Made by a program: the position numbers and the translations under genes. Below are positions 30,478-39,098 of a stretch of DNA of 64,000 nt, in pieces; the first letter of the stretch is position 1; every line of letters begins with the position of its first letter. The stretch is from Ruaniaceae bacterium KH17 (lineage in GTDB: Bacteria; Actinomycetota; Actinomycetes; Actinomycetales; Actinomycetaceae), in the NCBI GenBank assembly GCA_900199505.1, contig FZQV01000008.1:1-64000 (forward strand). Reading direction: 5' to 3'. The notes beneath the pieces are model-generated. The model did no database searches. It was not told where the DNA came from and saw only the letters and a program-made list of their open reading frames with translations.

Positions 30478-30554
30478 CGCTGAAATACGTACACCAGTCA
30501 CCCAAAACACCCCCCACACAGCCATTTCCCGCGCCTGGTGTACGGATTTCAGCG
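30478..30554. repeat. Near-perfect 20-bp inverted repeat
   Basis: The left arm 30478-30497 (CGCTGAAATACGTACACCAG) pairs with the right arm 30535-30554 with one mismatch (A/C at the tenth base), around a 37-nt C-rich spacer. It lies between the CBS and PfkB genes and ends 20 bp before the PfkB -10-like box. No T-run. Candidate terminator, operator or small mobile element. Confidence 0.6.
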
Positions 30555-30574
30555 CATCCGCGAGATGACGGATA

Positions 30575-30580
30575 TAGCGT
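30575..30580 (+). promoter_or_regulatory. -10-like box of leaderless PfkB gene
   Basis: TAGCGT, 6 nt (GGCCGT) before ATG 30587; no ribosome site. Confidence 0.35.
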
Positions 30581-30586
30581 GGCCGT

Positions 30587-31411
30587 ATGACTTCGGTGTG
30601 GGCGTGCGGACTCTCGACCCTCGACCTGACCTATCGCGTGCCCGCTCCCCCGCCCCCCGGCATCAAGATCGCCGCCGAGAGCGCCGCAGTGGATGCTGGC
30701 GGCCCGGCGCTGAACGCCGCACGCACCGCGCGTGCCTTGGGTGCAGAAGTCACGCTCGTGACTGCACTTGGTAACACGCCCGTGAGTTCCCTGATCCGCG
30801 AGTTCCTCGGCGGTGTCACGGTGCATGATGTCGCCGAGTCCGGCTACCGCGCACCTGTCTCCTCGGCCGCGGTGGATGTGACCGGCGCCCGGACCATCGT
30901 GTCCGCAAACGCAGAAGGAGCGCAGTTCATCACGCCGCCACATCTCGGCCCGTGCGACGCACTCCTGATTGACGGTCATCTGATGGATCCCTCGATCGAA
31001 CTGGCGCGCACCGCCCGCGAACGCGGCATCCCGGTGATTCTCGATGGCGGCTCGTGGAAAGACGGGCTCGACGAGTTGGCGCCGCTCCTGACGGTGGCCG
31101 CGCTCTCGGATGACTTTGCCGTGCCGGGCACGAGCGATCCGCTCGCCTGGTGCGCGGAGCACGGAATCGGCGTCGTGCTTCAGACCCATGGCGCCGGCGT
31201 GATCGAGGTCCTCTCCGACGGCGAGCGCTCGCGGATCGAGGTCCCGCAGGTCGAGGTGGTGGACACCCTCGGCGCCGGGGACGTGTTCCATGGGGCACTG
31301 GCGTACGCGCTCGCTACGGGCTCCCCGATTGGCGACGCGATCCGTGGTGCCGCCGTGATCGCCTCCGAGTCCGTACGCCACGAGGGCGCCTTGACCTGGG
31401 CAGTCCGCTGA
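30587..31411 (+). CDS. PfkB-family carbohydrate kinase
   Basis: A 274-aa ribokinase-like sugar kinase. The N-terminal substrate region has GGPALNAARTARALGA (about 39-54), and the catalytic signature DTLGAGDVFHGALAYALA lies near 226-243 with Asp in GAGD as the base. Shorter than typical ribokinase (about 300 aa). Sugar specificity cannot be told. Its neighbour is a GH13 enzyme, so the two may act on released or phosphorylated sugars (inference). Confidence 0.88.
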   Translation: MTSVWACGLSTLDLTYRVPAPPPPGIKIAAESAAVDAGGPALNAARTARALGAEVTLVTALGNTPVSSLIREFLGGVTVHDVAESGYRAPVSSAAVDVTGARTIVSANAEGAQFITPPHLGPCDALLIDGHLMDPSIELARTARERGIPVILDGGSWKDGLDELAPLLTVAALSDDFAVPGTSDPLAWCAEHGIGVVLQTHGAGVIEVLSDGERSRIEVPQVEVVDTLGAGDVFHGALAYALATGSPIGDAIRGAAVIASESVRHEGALTWAVR

Positions 31412-31420
31412 TTGAGCGGA

Positions 31421-31433
31421 GTCGCAACGCGAC
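31421..31433 (+). terminator. Small hairpin after PfkB gene
   Basis: GTCGC-AAC-GCGAC, 10 bp after the stop. No T-run; weak evidence. The rest of the gap up to 31564 has no clear feature apart from AAGGAG before the next gene. Confidence 0.25.
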
Positions 31434-31564
31434 GGAGCGCCGTGCTGAGCGAGCAGTTGCGAGTCGAAGTATCAAAATCATGGTGAGAGAATCAGATTTC
31501 ACACGATGGTTTCCACTTCGGCCTGCGGCCTCCGGTCAACCAACGAGAGTTCTGAAGGAGCCAA

Positions 31565-32791
31565 ATGTCCTGGACTGAGCACGTCATCTGGTGGCACGCC
31601 TACCCCCTCGGCTTCGTGGGTGCGCCGATCCGCGAGCCCGACGGCGCTGGCCCCCACCACCGGCTGAGGCGCCTGGTCCCGTGGCTCGACCACATCACGC
31701 GGCTCGGCGCGAATGGCCTCCTGCTGGGACCGATCTTCGCCTCCACGACCCACGGCTACGACACCGAGGACTTTTTCCGAATCGATCCTCGGCTCGGTGA
31801 CGAATCAGATTTCGACGCGCTGGTTGCCGCCGCCCACGAGCGTGGCATCAAGGTGTGCCTGGATGGCGTGTTCAACCATGTCTCGGAGCACCACCCTTTC
31901 GTGCGCGACGCCCTCGCGAACGGTCCGGGCAGCGAGTACGGACAGTGGTTCCGAATCGACTGGAGTCACCCCGAGGGGCCGCGGCCGGACGTTTTCGAGG
32001 GGCACGGTTCCCTCGTGGCGCTCAACCATGCGCACCCGCCCGTACAGGAGTATGTGGCGCAGGTGATCGGGTACTGGTCGGATCGCGGGGTGGATGCCTG
32101 GCGGCTCGACGCCGCCTACTCGGTGGATTCGGCGTTCTGGAGGGCGGTGCTCCCCCGCGCCCGCGAGCGCCAGCCGCACCTCTGGTTCCTCGGCGAGGTG
32201 ATCCACGGCGACTACCCGGCGATCGTCGAGGCGGCCACGTTCGATTCGGTGACGCAGTACGAACTGTGGAAGGCCATGTGGTCCTCACTCAAGGACGGCA
32301 ACTTCTTCGAGCTCGATCACGCACTACAGCGGCACAACGAGTTCCTTGATACGTTCGCCCCGAATACCTTCATTGGGAACCACGACGTCACTCGCATCGC
32401 CACCCAGATCGGTACCGATAAGGCCGTGCTCGCGCTGGTGCTGCTGATGACCGTGGGCGGCGTGCCCTCCATCTACGCCGGCGACGAGCTCGGCTATGAG
32501 GGACTCAAGGAGGAGCGCTGGGGTGGCGATGACGCGATCCGCCCCGAGTTCCCGGAGACGCGACCCACCAGCGACCCCACCCTGGATCGGTACAAAGCCA
32601 TGGTAAGTATTCGCCGTCGGTATCCGTGGCTCCATTCCGCGCGAACGAAGACGCTCAAGCTTGAGAACACTGAGTATTCCTACCAGCTGTATGACGGCGA
32701 GGGCCATGCGCTCACGATCGATCTCGGCCTGGAGCCGCGACCGAACGCCGTCATCCGAAACGAGCGGGGCGAAACCCTCTTCGGGTTCTAG
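31565..32791 (+). CDS. GH13 alpha-amylase-family glycosidase, cytoplasmic
   Basis: A 408-aa (beta/alpha)8 enzyme without signal peptide, AAGGAG 4 nt before ATG. GH13 conserved regions in order: DGVFNHV (about 99-105), GVDAWRLDAAY with the nucleophile Asp (about 175-185), FLGEVIHG with the acid/base Glu (about 210) and FIGNHDVTR with the transition-state Asp (about 265-273). It is short: there is little beta-domain after the barrel. Likely substrates are small alpha-glucosides or maltodextrins, but specificity is open. The last 4 bp overlap the converging dehydrogenase gene. Confidence 0.9.
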   Translation: MSWTEHVIWWHAYPLGFVGAPIREPDGAGPHHRLRRLVPWLDHITRLGANGLLLGPIFASTTHGYDTEDFFRIDPRLGDESDFDALVAAAHERGIKVCLDGVFNHVSEHHPFVRDALANGPGSEYGQWFRIDWSHPEGPRPDVFEGHGSLVALNHAHPPVQEYVAQVIGYWSDRGVDAWRLDAAYSVDSAFWRAVLPRARERQPHLWFLGEVIHGDYPAIVEAATFDSVTQYELWKAMWSSLKDGNFFELDHALQRHNEFLDTFAPNTFIGNHDVTRIATQIGTDKAVLALVLLMTVGGVPSIYAGDELGYEGLKEERWGGDDAIRPEFPETRPTSDPTLDRYKAMVSIRRRYPWLHSARTKTLKLENTEYSYQLYDGEGHALTIDLGLEPRPNAVIRNERGETLFGF

Positions 32792-33831
32792 CCGAACGTC
32801 GCCGCATCGATCACGAAGCGGAAGCGGACATCCGAGGCGAGCACGCGCGCCCAGGCCTCGTTGATCTGCTCGGCGCCGATGATCTCGACCTCGGGGGCGA
32901 TGCCATGCTCGGCGCAGAAATCGAGCATCTCTTGGGTCTCGGCGATGCCGCCGATCGTGGATGCGGCAATCGACCGGCGATTGTTCTGCAGCGTGAACTC
33001 CACGATCTCAATAGGCTCTGGCGAGGCCGCAACGGTGATGAACGTGCCGTCGAGGGCGAGCAGCTTCAGGAACGCGTTCGTGTCGAGCGACTGGCTGATC
33101 GTGTTGAGGATAACGTCGAAGCTGCCCTTGAGTTCGGTGAACGTTGCCGGGTCGCTGGTGGCGTAGTAGTGGCTGGCGCCCATCGCGAGGCCGTCCTCCC
33201 GCTTGGAGAGGGTGCGCGAGAGCACGGTGACCTCGGCGCCGAGCGCGTGCGCAATCTTCACGGCCATGTGGCCAAGCCCGCCCAGCCCGACGACGGCCAC
33301 TCGCGTTCCGGGGCCCACGTTCCAGTGGCGAAGGGGCGAGTAGGTGGTGATTCCCGCGCAAAGGAGCGGCGCCACCTTCTCGTACGGGATCGACTCGGGG
33401 ACACGAAGCACGAAGTCTTCGTCCACCACGATCTCGGTGGAGTAGCCGCCCTGCGTGATTGTGCCGTCGAGGTCGGTGCCGCCGTAGGTCTGGATGTTCC
33501 CCTTCTCGCAGTACTGCTCGAGGCCCGCACGGCACGCATCGCATTCGCGGCAGGAGTTCACCATGCAACCAACACCCACGCGGTCGCCGACGGCGTGCTT
33601 GGTCACTTCGGCACCCACCTCGGCCACGGTTCCCGCGATCTCGTGGCCCACCGTGAGCGGGTACGTCTGCGGACCCCAGTCGCCGCGGACCGTGTGAATG
33701 TCCGAGTGACAGATGCCCGCCCACGCGATCGCGATCCGCACATCCTTCGGGCCCACAGCGCGGCGCGTCACCGTGCCCGGCTCGAGCGGGGCCTCCACGG
33801 ACGGGGCAACAATGGCGGGAACGGTGGTCAT
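32788..33831 (-). CDS. Zinc-dependent NAD(P) alcohol dehydrogenase (YahK/CAD-like)
   Basis: A 347-aa medium-chain dehydrogenase. Catalytic zinc: CHSD (Cys 41), GHE (His 63) and the later LLCAG cysteine. The structural-zinc loop has cysteines in NSCRECDACRAGLEQYC (about 93-109). The Rossmann motif VVGLGGLGHMAV (about 180-191) and the RHW/NNRRSI segments match the cinnamyl-alcohol/YahK-type aldehyde reductase subgroup. GGAGGA precedes ATG 33831. Confidence 0.93.
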   Translation of the reverse strand: MTTVPAIVAPSVEAPLEPGTVTRRAVGPKDVRIAIAWAGICHSDIHTVRGDWGPQTYPLTVGHEIAGTVAEVGAEVTKHAVGDRVGVGCMVNSCRECDACRAGLEQYCEKGNIQTYGGTDLDGTITQGGYSTEIVVDEDFVLRVPESIPYEKVAPLLCAGITTYSPLRHWNVGPGTRVAVVGLGGLGHMAVKIAHALGAEVTVLSRTLSKREDGLAMGASHYYATSDPATFTELKGSFDVILNTISQSLDTNAFLKLLALDGTFITVAASPEPIEIVEFTLQNNRRSIAASTIGGIAETQEMLDFCAEHGIAPEVEIIGAEQINEAWARVLASDVRFRFVIDAATFG

Positions 33832-33907
33832 GGGTCCTCCAGAGCGTCGGGCGATTCTTCTCTCCCAGCCTAGTCCTCACCACTGAGCCTGGAAGACATC
33901 AGCAGGT

Positions 33908-34166
33908 AAGTTATCCGGCTCTCCTGACGTATCTGTGGGTTAGTTGCGTCCGGGGAGTGTGGGGCGGTATCCGCCGAGGTGGAGCATGGCGAGTGCGATG
34001 AGTGGTTCTGGGCTGTGGAATCCGAAGGCGATGCGGGTGATGAGTCGGATCTTGGTGTTCACTGATTCGACCAGTCCGTCACCGAGTTCTCGACGCCCAA
34101 AGCAGCACGCCATAGTCTGGAGTCACGCACGCCACCCACAGATACGTCAGGAGAGCCGGAAAACTT
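33908..34166. mobile_element. Deleted ISL3-family element (non-autonomous remnant)
   Basis: A 259-bp element with 32-bp terminal inverted repeats (33908-33939 and 34135-34166) that differ at one base. The inner 25 bases, starting CCGGCTCTCCTGACG, are perfect. Inside is only the 3' end of a transposase gene. ISL3-type ends begin GGCTCT, as here. No clear 8-bp target duplication was seen: the flanking bases inside the 32-bp arms are inverted rather than direct. It could be mobilised by a complete copy elsewhere. Confidence 0.8.
33940..34095 (-). pseudogene. ISL3-family transposase, C-terminal fragment
   Basis: The frame reads LVESVNTKIRLITRIAF followed by GFHSPEPLIALAML and LPGRN-stop, the C-terminal signature of ISL3-type DDE transposases (VE..N.KI...). 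About 51 codons remain out of roughly 400; the DDE core is gone. Confidence 0.8.
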
Positions 34167-34181
34167 CGACAAGGCTTGCGT

Positions 34182-34210
34182 GGTTTCGTCTCGCTGCGCT
34201 CGCTCTACCC
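34182..34210. repeat. Dispersed intergenic repeat, copy 2
   Basis: A near-copy of 9631-9660 (GGTTTCGTCTCGCT...CGCTC.ACCC). It lies between the IS remnant and the rRNA methyltransferase stop. Confidence 0.5.
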
Positions 34211-34222
34211 AAAGCAGCCAGG

Positions 34223-35020
34223 TCAGTGCTGGGCGGCGGCTGAGGCGTAGAGGCAGACGGCGGCCGCTGCCGCCACGTTGAGCGACTCGGCCTTGCCGAA
34301 GAGCGGGATCGAGGCAGTCGCGTCGCAGGCCGCAAGTTCATCGTCGGAGATGCCGTGCGCCTCATTGCCGAACACCCAGGCGGTCGGCTCCGCCAGCCAA
34401 GGAGCGCCCTCGAGCACATTGAGGGAGCCACCGCCGTCGGCAGCAATCACCGCGAGCCCGGCCGCATGGGCAGCAGCTGCGGCCTCGTCGAAGGACACGC
34501 CCGTCACGATCGGCAGGTGGAAAAGCGAACCGGTCGTGGCCCGCACTACTTTGGGGTTCGTCACCTCGGCGCTCCCCGAGCACACGACGACGGCGTCCGC
34601 ACCCGCAGCATCGGCGATCCGAATCAGGGTGCCCAGGTTTCCAGGGTCCGAGGCTTGCGGCAGCAGCATGACCAGCCGCGCGCCGTCGAGCACATCCAGA
34701 CCCACGGCAGCAGGAATCCGAGCTACCGCGAGCAGCCCTTGTGCGTCCCCGCTCATCGCGGCGATCACCTCACGCGTGGCCAGGTGGACATACAGACCAG
34801 CCTCCCGCGCGGCGAGCACTGTCAAATCATTCGCGAGATCCACGGCAACGTAGAGATCTCGCACGAGTTCGGGCGCGTGCGCCACGAGTTCGCTGACGGC
34901 TCCGGGCCCCTCCACGAGAAACTGCCGGTGCCGGGAACGCGCCGAGCGCCCGGAGAGGGAAGCCACCTTCTTCACGCGATCGGCGTGAACGTTGGCGAGC
35001 ATCTCCGGGCGCTCGGTCAT
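34223..35020 (-). CDS. TrmH/SpoU-family RNA 2'-O-methyltransferase
   Basis: A 265-aa SPOUT methyltransferase. The N-terminal substrate-binding domain starts KKVASLSGRSARSRHRQFLVEGPGAV (shown in part); the C-terminal knot has motif 1 DPGNLGTLIRIADAAGA (about 124-140), motif 2 WVFGNEAHGIS (about 216-226) and motif 3 IPLFGKAESLNVAAAAAVCLY. The order after rplT is the usual one in actinobacteria, where the enzyme is annotated as a 23S rRNA methyltransferase. The exact target base is not determined. Confidence 0.93.
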   Translation of the reverse strand: MTERPEMLANVHADRVKKVASLSGRSARSRHRQFLVEGPGAVSELVAHAPELVRDLYVAVDLANDLTVLAAREAGLYVHLATREVIAAMSGDAQGLLAVARIPAAVGLDVLDGARLVMLLPQASDPGNLGTLIRIADAAGADAVVVCSGSAEVTNPKVVRATTGSLFHLPIVTGVSFDEAAAAAHAAGLAVIAADGGGSLNVLEGAPWLAEPTAWVFGNEAHGISDDELAACDATASIPLFGKAESLNVAAAAAVCLYASAAAQH

Positions 35021-35035
35021 GAGTGTGCGTAGAAC

Positions 35036-35416
35036 CTACGCCGCGGGGGCGTTGACGTCCTCCGGCAGAGCCTTCTTCGCGGCCTCAACGAGGACCGAGA
35101 ACGCGGCCGGGTCGTTGACGGCGAGATCGGACATCATGCGACGGTCCACCTCGATGCCGGCGAGCTTGAGGCCCTGGATGAAACGGTTGTAGGTCATGCC
35201 CTCGGCGCGGACAGCGGCATTGATGCGCTGGATCCACAGCTTGCGGAACTCGCCCTTCTTGTCCTTGCGGTGGTCGTAGGAGTAGACGCCCGAGTGCAGG
35301 GTCTGCTCCTTCGCCTTGCGGTACAGGCGCGAACGCTGACCGCGGTAGCCCGAGGCCTGCTCGAGAACTGAACGACGCTTCTTCTTGGCGTTAACTGAAC
35401 GCTTTACACGTGCCAT
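35036..35416 (-). CDS. rplT: Ribosomal protein L20
   Basis: A 126-aa, strongly basic protein; [19 protein letters not shown] at the start and the globular C-terminal half with [20 protein letters not shown] are typical. Binds 23S rRNA early in large-subunit assembly. Third gene of infC-rpmI-rplT, 11 bp after rpmI. Confidence 0.98.
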   Translation of the reverse strand: MARVKRSVNAKKKRRSVLEQASGYRGQRSRLYRKAKEQTLHSGVYSYDHRKDKKGEFRKLWIQRINAAVRAEGMTYNRFIQGLKLAGIEVDRRMMSDLAVNDPAAFSVLVEAAKKALPEDVNAPAA

Positions 35417-35427
35417 GAGTGTTCCCC

Positions 35428-35622
35428 TTAGATTCCCAGCAGCTTCTTGGCTGTCTTACGGTCGCCGCCGAGCAGTTCCTTCTCCTGGGAGAGGCTGCGC
35501 TTGCGCTTGGACGACTTGTGCTCGAGCAGGTGGCGCTTGTTGCGCTGCTCGTGCATGATCTTGCCGCTTCCAGTCACCTTGAAGCGCTTCTTCGCACCGG
35601 AGTGCGTCTTGTTCTTGGGCAT
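35428..35622 (-). CDS. rpmI: Ribosomal protein L35
   Basis: A 64-aa basic protein beginning [20 protein letters not shown], with the conserved ..[12 protein letters not shown] core. Between infC and rplT as usual. Confidence 0.98.
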   Translation of the reverse strand: MPKNKTHSGAKKRFKVTGSGKIMHEQRNKRHLLEHKSSKRKRSLSQEKELLGGDRKTAKKLLGI

Positions 35623-35640
35623 CTCGTGTCCTTTTCCTTA

Positions 35641-36234
35641 TTACTCAGCCGTGGGCTTCTCGGCCTCTGCGGCCTCGGCCTCGCGGGCCTCGCGCCTGCG
35701 GCGCTGCTCGCTCTTGGCCTGGGTCTTCTTCTTCAGCGGTCCGATCACCATCGTCATGTTGCGGCCGTCAAGGCGCGGCTGCGACTCAACGGTGCCGTAC
35801 TCGGCGATGTCCTCCGCGAGGCGCTGCAGGAGCCGCGCACCCATTTCGGGGCGGGACTGCTCGCGACCGCGGAACATGATCATGACCTTGACCTTGTCGC
35901 CACCTTCGAGGAAGCGAACCACATGGCCCTTCTTGGTCTCGAAGTCGTGGTCGTCGATCTTGAGGCGGAACCGGATCTCCTTGAGCTGCGTGTTCGCCTG
36001 ATTACGGCGGGCATCGCGTGCCTTCATGGCCGACTCGTACTTGAACTTGCCGTAATCCATGAGGCGGGCAACCGGCGGCTTAGCCTCCGGGGCAACCTCG
36101 ACCAGGTCGAGATCGGCGTCGGCAGCGAGGCGAAGGGCCTCCTCGATACGGACGATGCCAACCTGCTCGCCCGAGGGTCCCACGAGGCGTACCTCGGGGA
36201 CTCGAATCCGATCATTGATGCGGGGTTCGCTGAT
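35641..36234 (-). CDS. infC: Translation initiation factor IF-3
   Basis: A protein of about 197 aa. The N-domain starts [19 protein letters not shown]; the C-domain contains the RGRE segment and the [14 protein letters not shown] end. The start is placed at ATC 36234: AAGGAG is 9 nt before it and IF-3 homologues begin at this residue. The apparent ATG 36315 lies inside the leader. infC is known for AUU/AUC starts that let IF-3 repress its own translation by start-codon discrimination. The acidic/alanine C-terminal tail (about 20 aa) is an extension seen in actinobacteria. Confidence 0.93.
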   Translation of the reverse strand: MSEPRINDRIRVPEVRLVGPSGEQVGIVRIEEALRLAADADLDLVEVAPEAKPPVARLMDYGKFKYESAMKARDARRNQANTQLKEIRFRLKIDDHDFETKKGHVVRFLEGGDKVKVMIMFRGREQSRPEMGARLLQRLAEDIAEYGTVESQPRLDGRNMTMVIGPLKKKTQAKSEQRRRREAREAEAAEAEKPTAE

Positions 36235-36395
36235 GAGAGAACTCTCCTTGTTTCGTTGTCTGTGGCTAGCACAGGGTTGTCCGCGCATAAAAAAACCCGT
36301 GCGCGGTTGCGACACGGAACAGGACTCACGAGGAGCCCGTGACCTAGAACCCGGCCCCCGTGAGGGAACCTAGGTGGGAGTGATCCGCTTCGCAT
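36235..36395 (-). ncRNA. infC leader with candidate attenuator
   Basis: The untranslated leader is rich in mutually complementary CACGG/CCGTG strings. One hairpin TCACG-AGGAGCC-CGTGA (36326-36342) precedes the terminator stem at 36296-36317. Its arms offer alternative pairings with the terminator's CCGTG arm, so a terminator/antiterminator switch is possible. Comparable leaders control infC-rpmI-rplT in other bacteria through L20 or attenuation. Confidence 0.45.
36289..36317 (-). terminator. Intrinsic terminator (attenuator) upstream of infC
   Basis: On the minus strand CCGTG-T-CGC-AACC-GCG-CACGG followed by G and seven T residues (positions 36317 down to 36289), 55 nt before the infC start. 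Stem of 8 bp with one bulge plus a T-run: a good Rho-independent terminator placed inside the leader. Confidence 0.7.
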
Positions 36396-36415
36396 GATAC
36401 GCCGGGTGGCGTATC
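36396..36415. promoter_or_regulatory. Inverted repeat between sseB-like gene and infC
   Basis: GATACGCC-GGGT-GGCGTATC, perfect 8-bp arms with a 4-nt loop, 51 bp after the upstream gene's stop. Either the terminator of the his transcript (no T-run) or an operator for infC. Confidence 0.45.
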
Positions 36416-36465
36416 TGGCCGAGCACAATGCTACCAGAGGCCGACGGCGATGGGTGGGGCCGCGC

Positions 36466-37224
36466 TTACTCGGGCAGTGACGTTGGATACAGTTCGATCG
36501 AATCGACACGCTCGCGGAGCAGTTCCGCCGCCCCAATCGCCTCTGAGGCGCGCGTGATCGCCGAACGCAACTGACCGGCATCGAGACCGCGGCGGAGCGC
36601 CAGCACGATCCGCACCTCCGTGGACTGGCCCACCTCGACGCGAGCCGCGCCCACCTCTTCGATCCCCACGAGCGAGGAAATCACGGCGTTGGTGACCTCG
36701 GGGTCCTCCCACGCTGGAATCCACGGGACCTCGTTCGCCAGGGCCAAGGTGGCTGGCCTTCCGATCAGGACGGCCTCGTCGTCGGGATCGAGCAGCAGCA
36801 TGTGGATGCCCGAGTTCAGGGCCGTGCGGGCCGCTCCCACGCCGTAGACGGGCACAGGCCGCGCCTCGGCGTTCCACGCAGTCATTGCCGGGAACGAACT
36901 AAAGACCGGCAGCGCGTGCCGCCCATCGCCCACCTCCACGGTGATCATGGGCGGCGGATCGCAATCCTCCTCGTGCTCGCCATTCGGCCCCACATAGGAC
37001 GGGCGCTCGTGCGGCATCATCGGCACCAGCACGCGGGAGGACCCCAACACGCTCACGACGGCGGGGGTGCGCCCAGGCGGGGCAACCTCCTTGGCGGCGG
37101 TGATGGCGGGTGGTTGCGTGCCGTCATCGTTCGAGAACGGGTTCGGCGCCAGCTTCGGGTTGTTCTTCAGCGGCGTGGGCGGCACGGGTGCCGCGACCTC
37201 CGCGGGGATGCCAAGCTCAGCCAT
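36466..37224 (-). CDS. SseB-family protein
   Basis: A protein of about 252 aa from ATG 37224, which overlaps the hisA stop by 8 bp; the longer frame upstream is only hisA in another frame. After a Pro/Asn-rich start (about residues 10-40) come two SseB-like units: VLVPMMP...[15 protein letters not shown] with [18 protein letters not shown] (about 65-140), and a C-terminal domain (about 165-250). SseB-like proteins commonly follow his genes in actinobacteria; their function is not known. Confidence 0.85.
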   Translation of the reverse strand: MAELGIPAEVAAPVPPTPLKNNPKLAPNPFSNDDGTQPPAITAAKEVAPPGRTPAVVSVLGSSRVLVPMMPHERPSYVGPNGEHEEDCDPPPMITVEVGDGRHALPVFSSFPAMTAWNAEARPVPVYGVGAARTALNSGIHMLLLDPDDEAVLIGRPATLALANEVPWIPAWEDPEVTNAVISSLVGIEEVGAARVEVGQSTEVRIVLALRRGLDAGQLRSAITRASEAIGAAELLRERVDSIELYPTSLPE

Positions 37225-37939
37225 TAGCCACCTCCAGGGCCTCCTCGAGCGTGAATCGACCGGCGTAGAGCGCCTTGCCCACGATCGCTCCCTCGATGCC
37301 CTGCGGCACGAGCGCCGCGAGCTGGGCGATGTCATCGAGGTTCGAGATACCGCCGGAGGCCACTACGGGCGCGCCGGTCTTCGAGGCAACCTCCACGAGC
37401 AGGTCCACGTTTGGGCCGCGTAGCGTACCGTCCTTGGTCACGTCCGTGACCACGTAGCGCGAGCAGCCGTCCTTCTCCAGGCGGTCCAGGACCTCCCAGA
37501 GATCGCCGCCCTCGCGTGTCCAGCCGCGCGCTGCGAGCGTTGTGCCGCGAACATCGAGCCCCACGGCCACGCGGTCGCCGAACTCGCCGATCGCCCGCGA
37601 GGTCCACTCGGGGTCCTCGAGCGCGGCGGTGCCGAGGTTCACGCGCGCGGCGCCCGAACCGAGAGCGCGGCGCAGCGACTCGTCATCACGGATACCACCT
37701 GAGAGCTCCACCTTTACGCCGAGCTCGCCCACGATGCGCGCGAGCAGTTCGGCGTTCGAGCCGCGGCCAAAAGCCGCATCGAGGTCCACGAGGTGGATCC
37801 ACTCGGCGCCCGCATCCACCCACGCCTGGGCGGCGGCCATCGGATCGCCGTAGCCCGTCTCGGTGCCGGCCTCTCCTTGGGTGAGGCGGACGGCCTGGCC
37901 GTCGACGACGTCGACCGCGGGCAGCAGAACGAGAGACAT
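37217..37939 (-). CDS. hisA: HisA/PriA phosphoribosyl isomerase
   Basis: A 240-aa (beta/alpha)8 isomerase converting ProFAR to PRFAR. Catalytic Asp in LPAVDVVDG (residue 9) and the second in VGLDVRG (about 128). Phosphate sites [13 protein letters not shown] and [11 protein letters not shown]. The segments [16 protein letters not shown] and KDGTLRGPN are of the actinobacterial PriA type, which also does the TrpF reaction of tryptophan synthesis, so a dual role is likely (family knowledge). 18 bp after hisH. Confidence 0.96.
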   Translation of the reverse strand: MSLVLLPAVDVVDGQAVRLTQGEAGTETGYGDPMAAAQAWVDAGAEWIHLVDLDAAFGRGSNAELLARIVGELGVKVELSGGIRDDESLRRALGSGAARVNLGTAALEDPEWTSRAIGEFGDRVAVGLDVRGTTLAARGWTREGGDLWEVLDRLEKDGCSRYVVTDVTKDGTLRGPNVDLLVEVASKTGAPVVASGGISNLDDIAQLAALVPQGIEGAIVGKALYAGRFTLEEALEVANG

Positions 37940-37957
37940 GGTGACCTTTCGGGGTAC

Positions 37958-38587
37958 TTACAGGGTGCCGATCCAGTTTGCCAGGAGCTGCGCCCCGGCA
38001 TCGCCGGACTTCTCAGGGTGGAACTGGGTGGCCGCCAGCGGCCCGTTTTCGACGGCGGCCACGAAGTCCACGCCGTGCGTGGCCCAGGTGGCACGCGGCG
38101 GATTGGTGGGCCCCACCATTCCTTCGGCCGGATCCGTGAGGACGCCGTAGGAGTGGACGAAGTAGAAGCGTTCGTTGCGAACGCCGTCGAACAGGATCGA
38201 GTTCTCAGGTGGGCGCACCTCGGACCAGCCCATGTGCGGCACCACCGGGGCATCGAGGCGCACCACGTCACCGTGCCACTCGCCGAGGCCCGGCGTCACA
38301 CGGCCGTGCTCGTGGCCGGAATCGAAGAGCACCTGGAGGCCCACGCAGATCCCGAGCACCGGGCGGCCGCCCGCAAGCCGGCGGTCGATCAGGCGCGGTG
38401 CGTCAACGGCGCGCAAGCCTTTCATCACCGCGTCGAAGGCGCCCACACCGGGCACCACGAGTCCATCGCATTCGCCGACGGCGTTCGGATCGGCCGTGAG
38501 CTCTACGGTGGCACCCACGCGCTCGAGCGCGCGCACGGCGGAGCGAACGTTGCCCGATCCGTAATCGAGCACCACAACGTTTGGCAC
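37958..38587 (-). CDS. hisH: Imidazole glycerol phosphate synthase, glutaminase subunit
   Basis: A 209-aa class I glutamine amidotransferase. Start [15 protein letters not shown], nucleophile Cys in [12 protein letters not shown] (about 81), His-x-Glu of the triad in QFHPEKSGD (about 190-192). Supplies ammonia to HisF, which is not in this window. The start overlaps the stop of the preceding unknown gene by one base. Confidence 0.96.
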   Translation of the reverse strand: MPNVVVLDYGSGNVRSAVRALERVGATVELTADPNAVGECDGLVVPGVGAFDAVMKGLRAVDAPRLIDRRLAGGRPVLGICVGLQVLFDSGHEHGRVTPGLGEWHGDVVRLDAPVVPHMGWSEVRPPENSILFDGVRNERFYFVHSYGVLTDPAEGMVGPTNPPRATWATHGVDFVAAVENGPLAATQFHPEKSGDAGAQLLANWIGTL

Positions 38588-39096
38588 TACTTCTTCCTCT
38601 TCTTCAGCCCGCGCGTGAACATGCGTGTGGCCTTCCAGCGTGGCAGGGTGGAGGTGTCGATGAGGTCCAGATCGTCGATGCTCGTCTCGCCGATCAGGAA
38701 GTCCTCCACGTTCGAGTCGATCGATGCCACCACGAGTCCAGGTGCGATGGATTCCTCGGGATCGTCATCTTTGATCCGCCAGGCCTCCATGGTCCCATCG
38801 GTGCCCGGATTGAGCGTGGAGACGAGTAACACCACTTCGGTGTGAATAAGGTGTGTGAGCGAGCGCGCGAGGCTCGCGGCCTCCTCAGGTGCGGCGCCCG
38901 TGAGTGCCGCGAACGGGTCCACGTCCTCGCCCAGCTCCATCACCACGGCCGCGCCAGTACTGGACGCAAGCACGCGCGTTTTCAGGTCGGAGAGTGCGGC
39001 GAGCCCAGCGAGCGCCTCCCCCGAGGCGACCGGGGTCAGCACGCACGCCACACGGCGCGGGCCAATGCTCGCAACGAGTTCGTCGAACTCGTCCAC
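38587..39096 (-). CDS. Conserved-looking unknown protein in the his operon
   Basis: A 169-aa protein with no motif I recognise: an alpha/beta-looking N-terminal half ([22 protein letters not shown], shown in part as seen at residues 14-34), acidic C-terminal half, and a basic end ([10 protein letters not shown]). It sits between hisB and hisH with 2-bp and 1-bp spacings, so it is translated with them. A gene of this size between hisB and hisH is seen in several actinobacteria, as I recall; no role in histidine synthesis is established. Confidence 0.7.
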   Translation of the reverse strand: MDEFDELVASIGPRRVACVLTPVASGEALAGLAALSDLKTRVLASSTGAAVVMELGEDVDPFAALTGAAPEEAASLARSLTHLIHTEVVLLVSTLNPGTDGTMEAWRIKDDDPEESIAPGLVVASIDSNVEDFLIGETSIDDLDLIDTSTLPRWKATRMFTRGLKKRKK

Positions 39097-39098
39097 CG

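Noticed and set aside
33908-34166. Complete insertion sequence
   Set aside because: Only about 51 transposase codons remain and the element is 259 bp long.
36234-36315. ATG 36315 as the infC start
   Set aside because: It lies in the terminator/leader region, adds 27 non-homologous residues and has no ribosome site; ATC 36234 is well placed.
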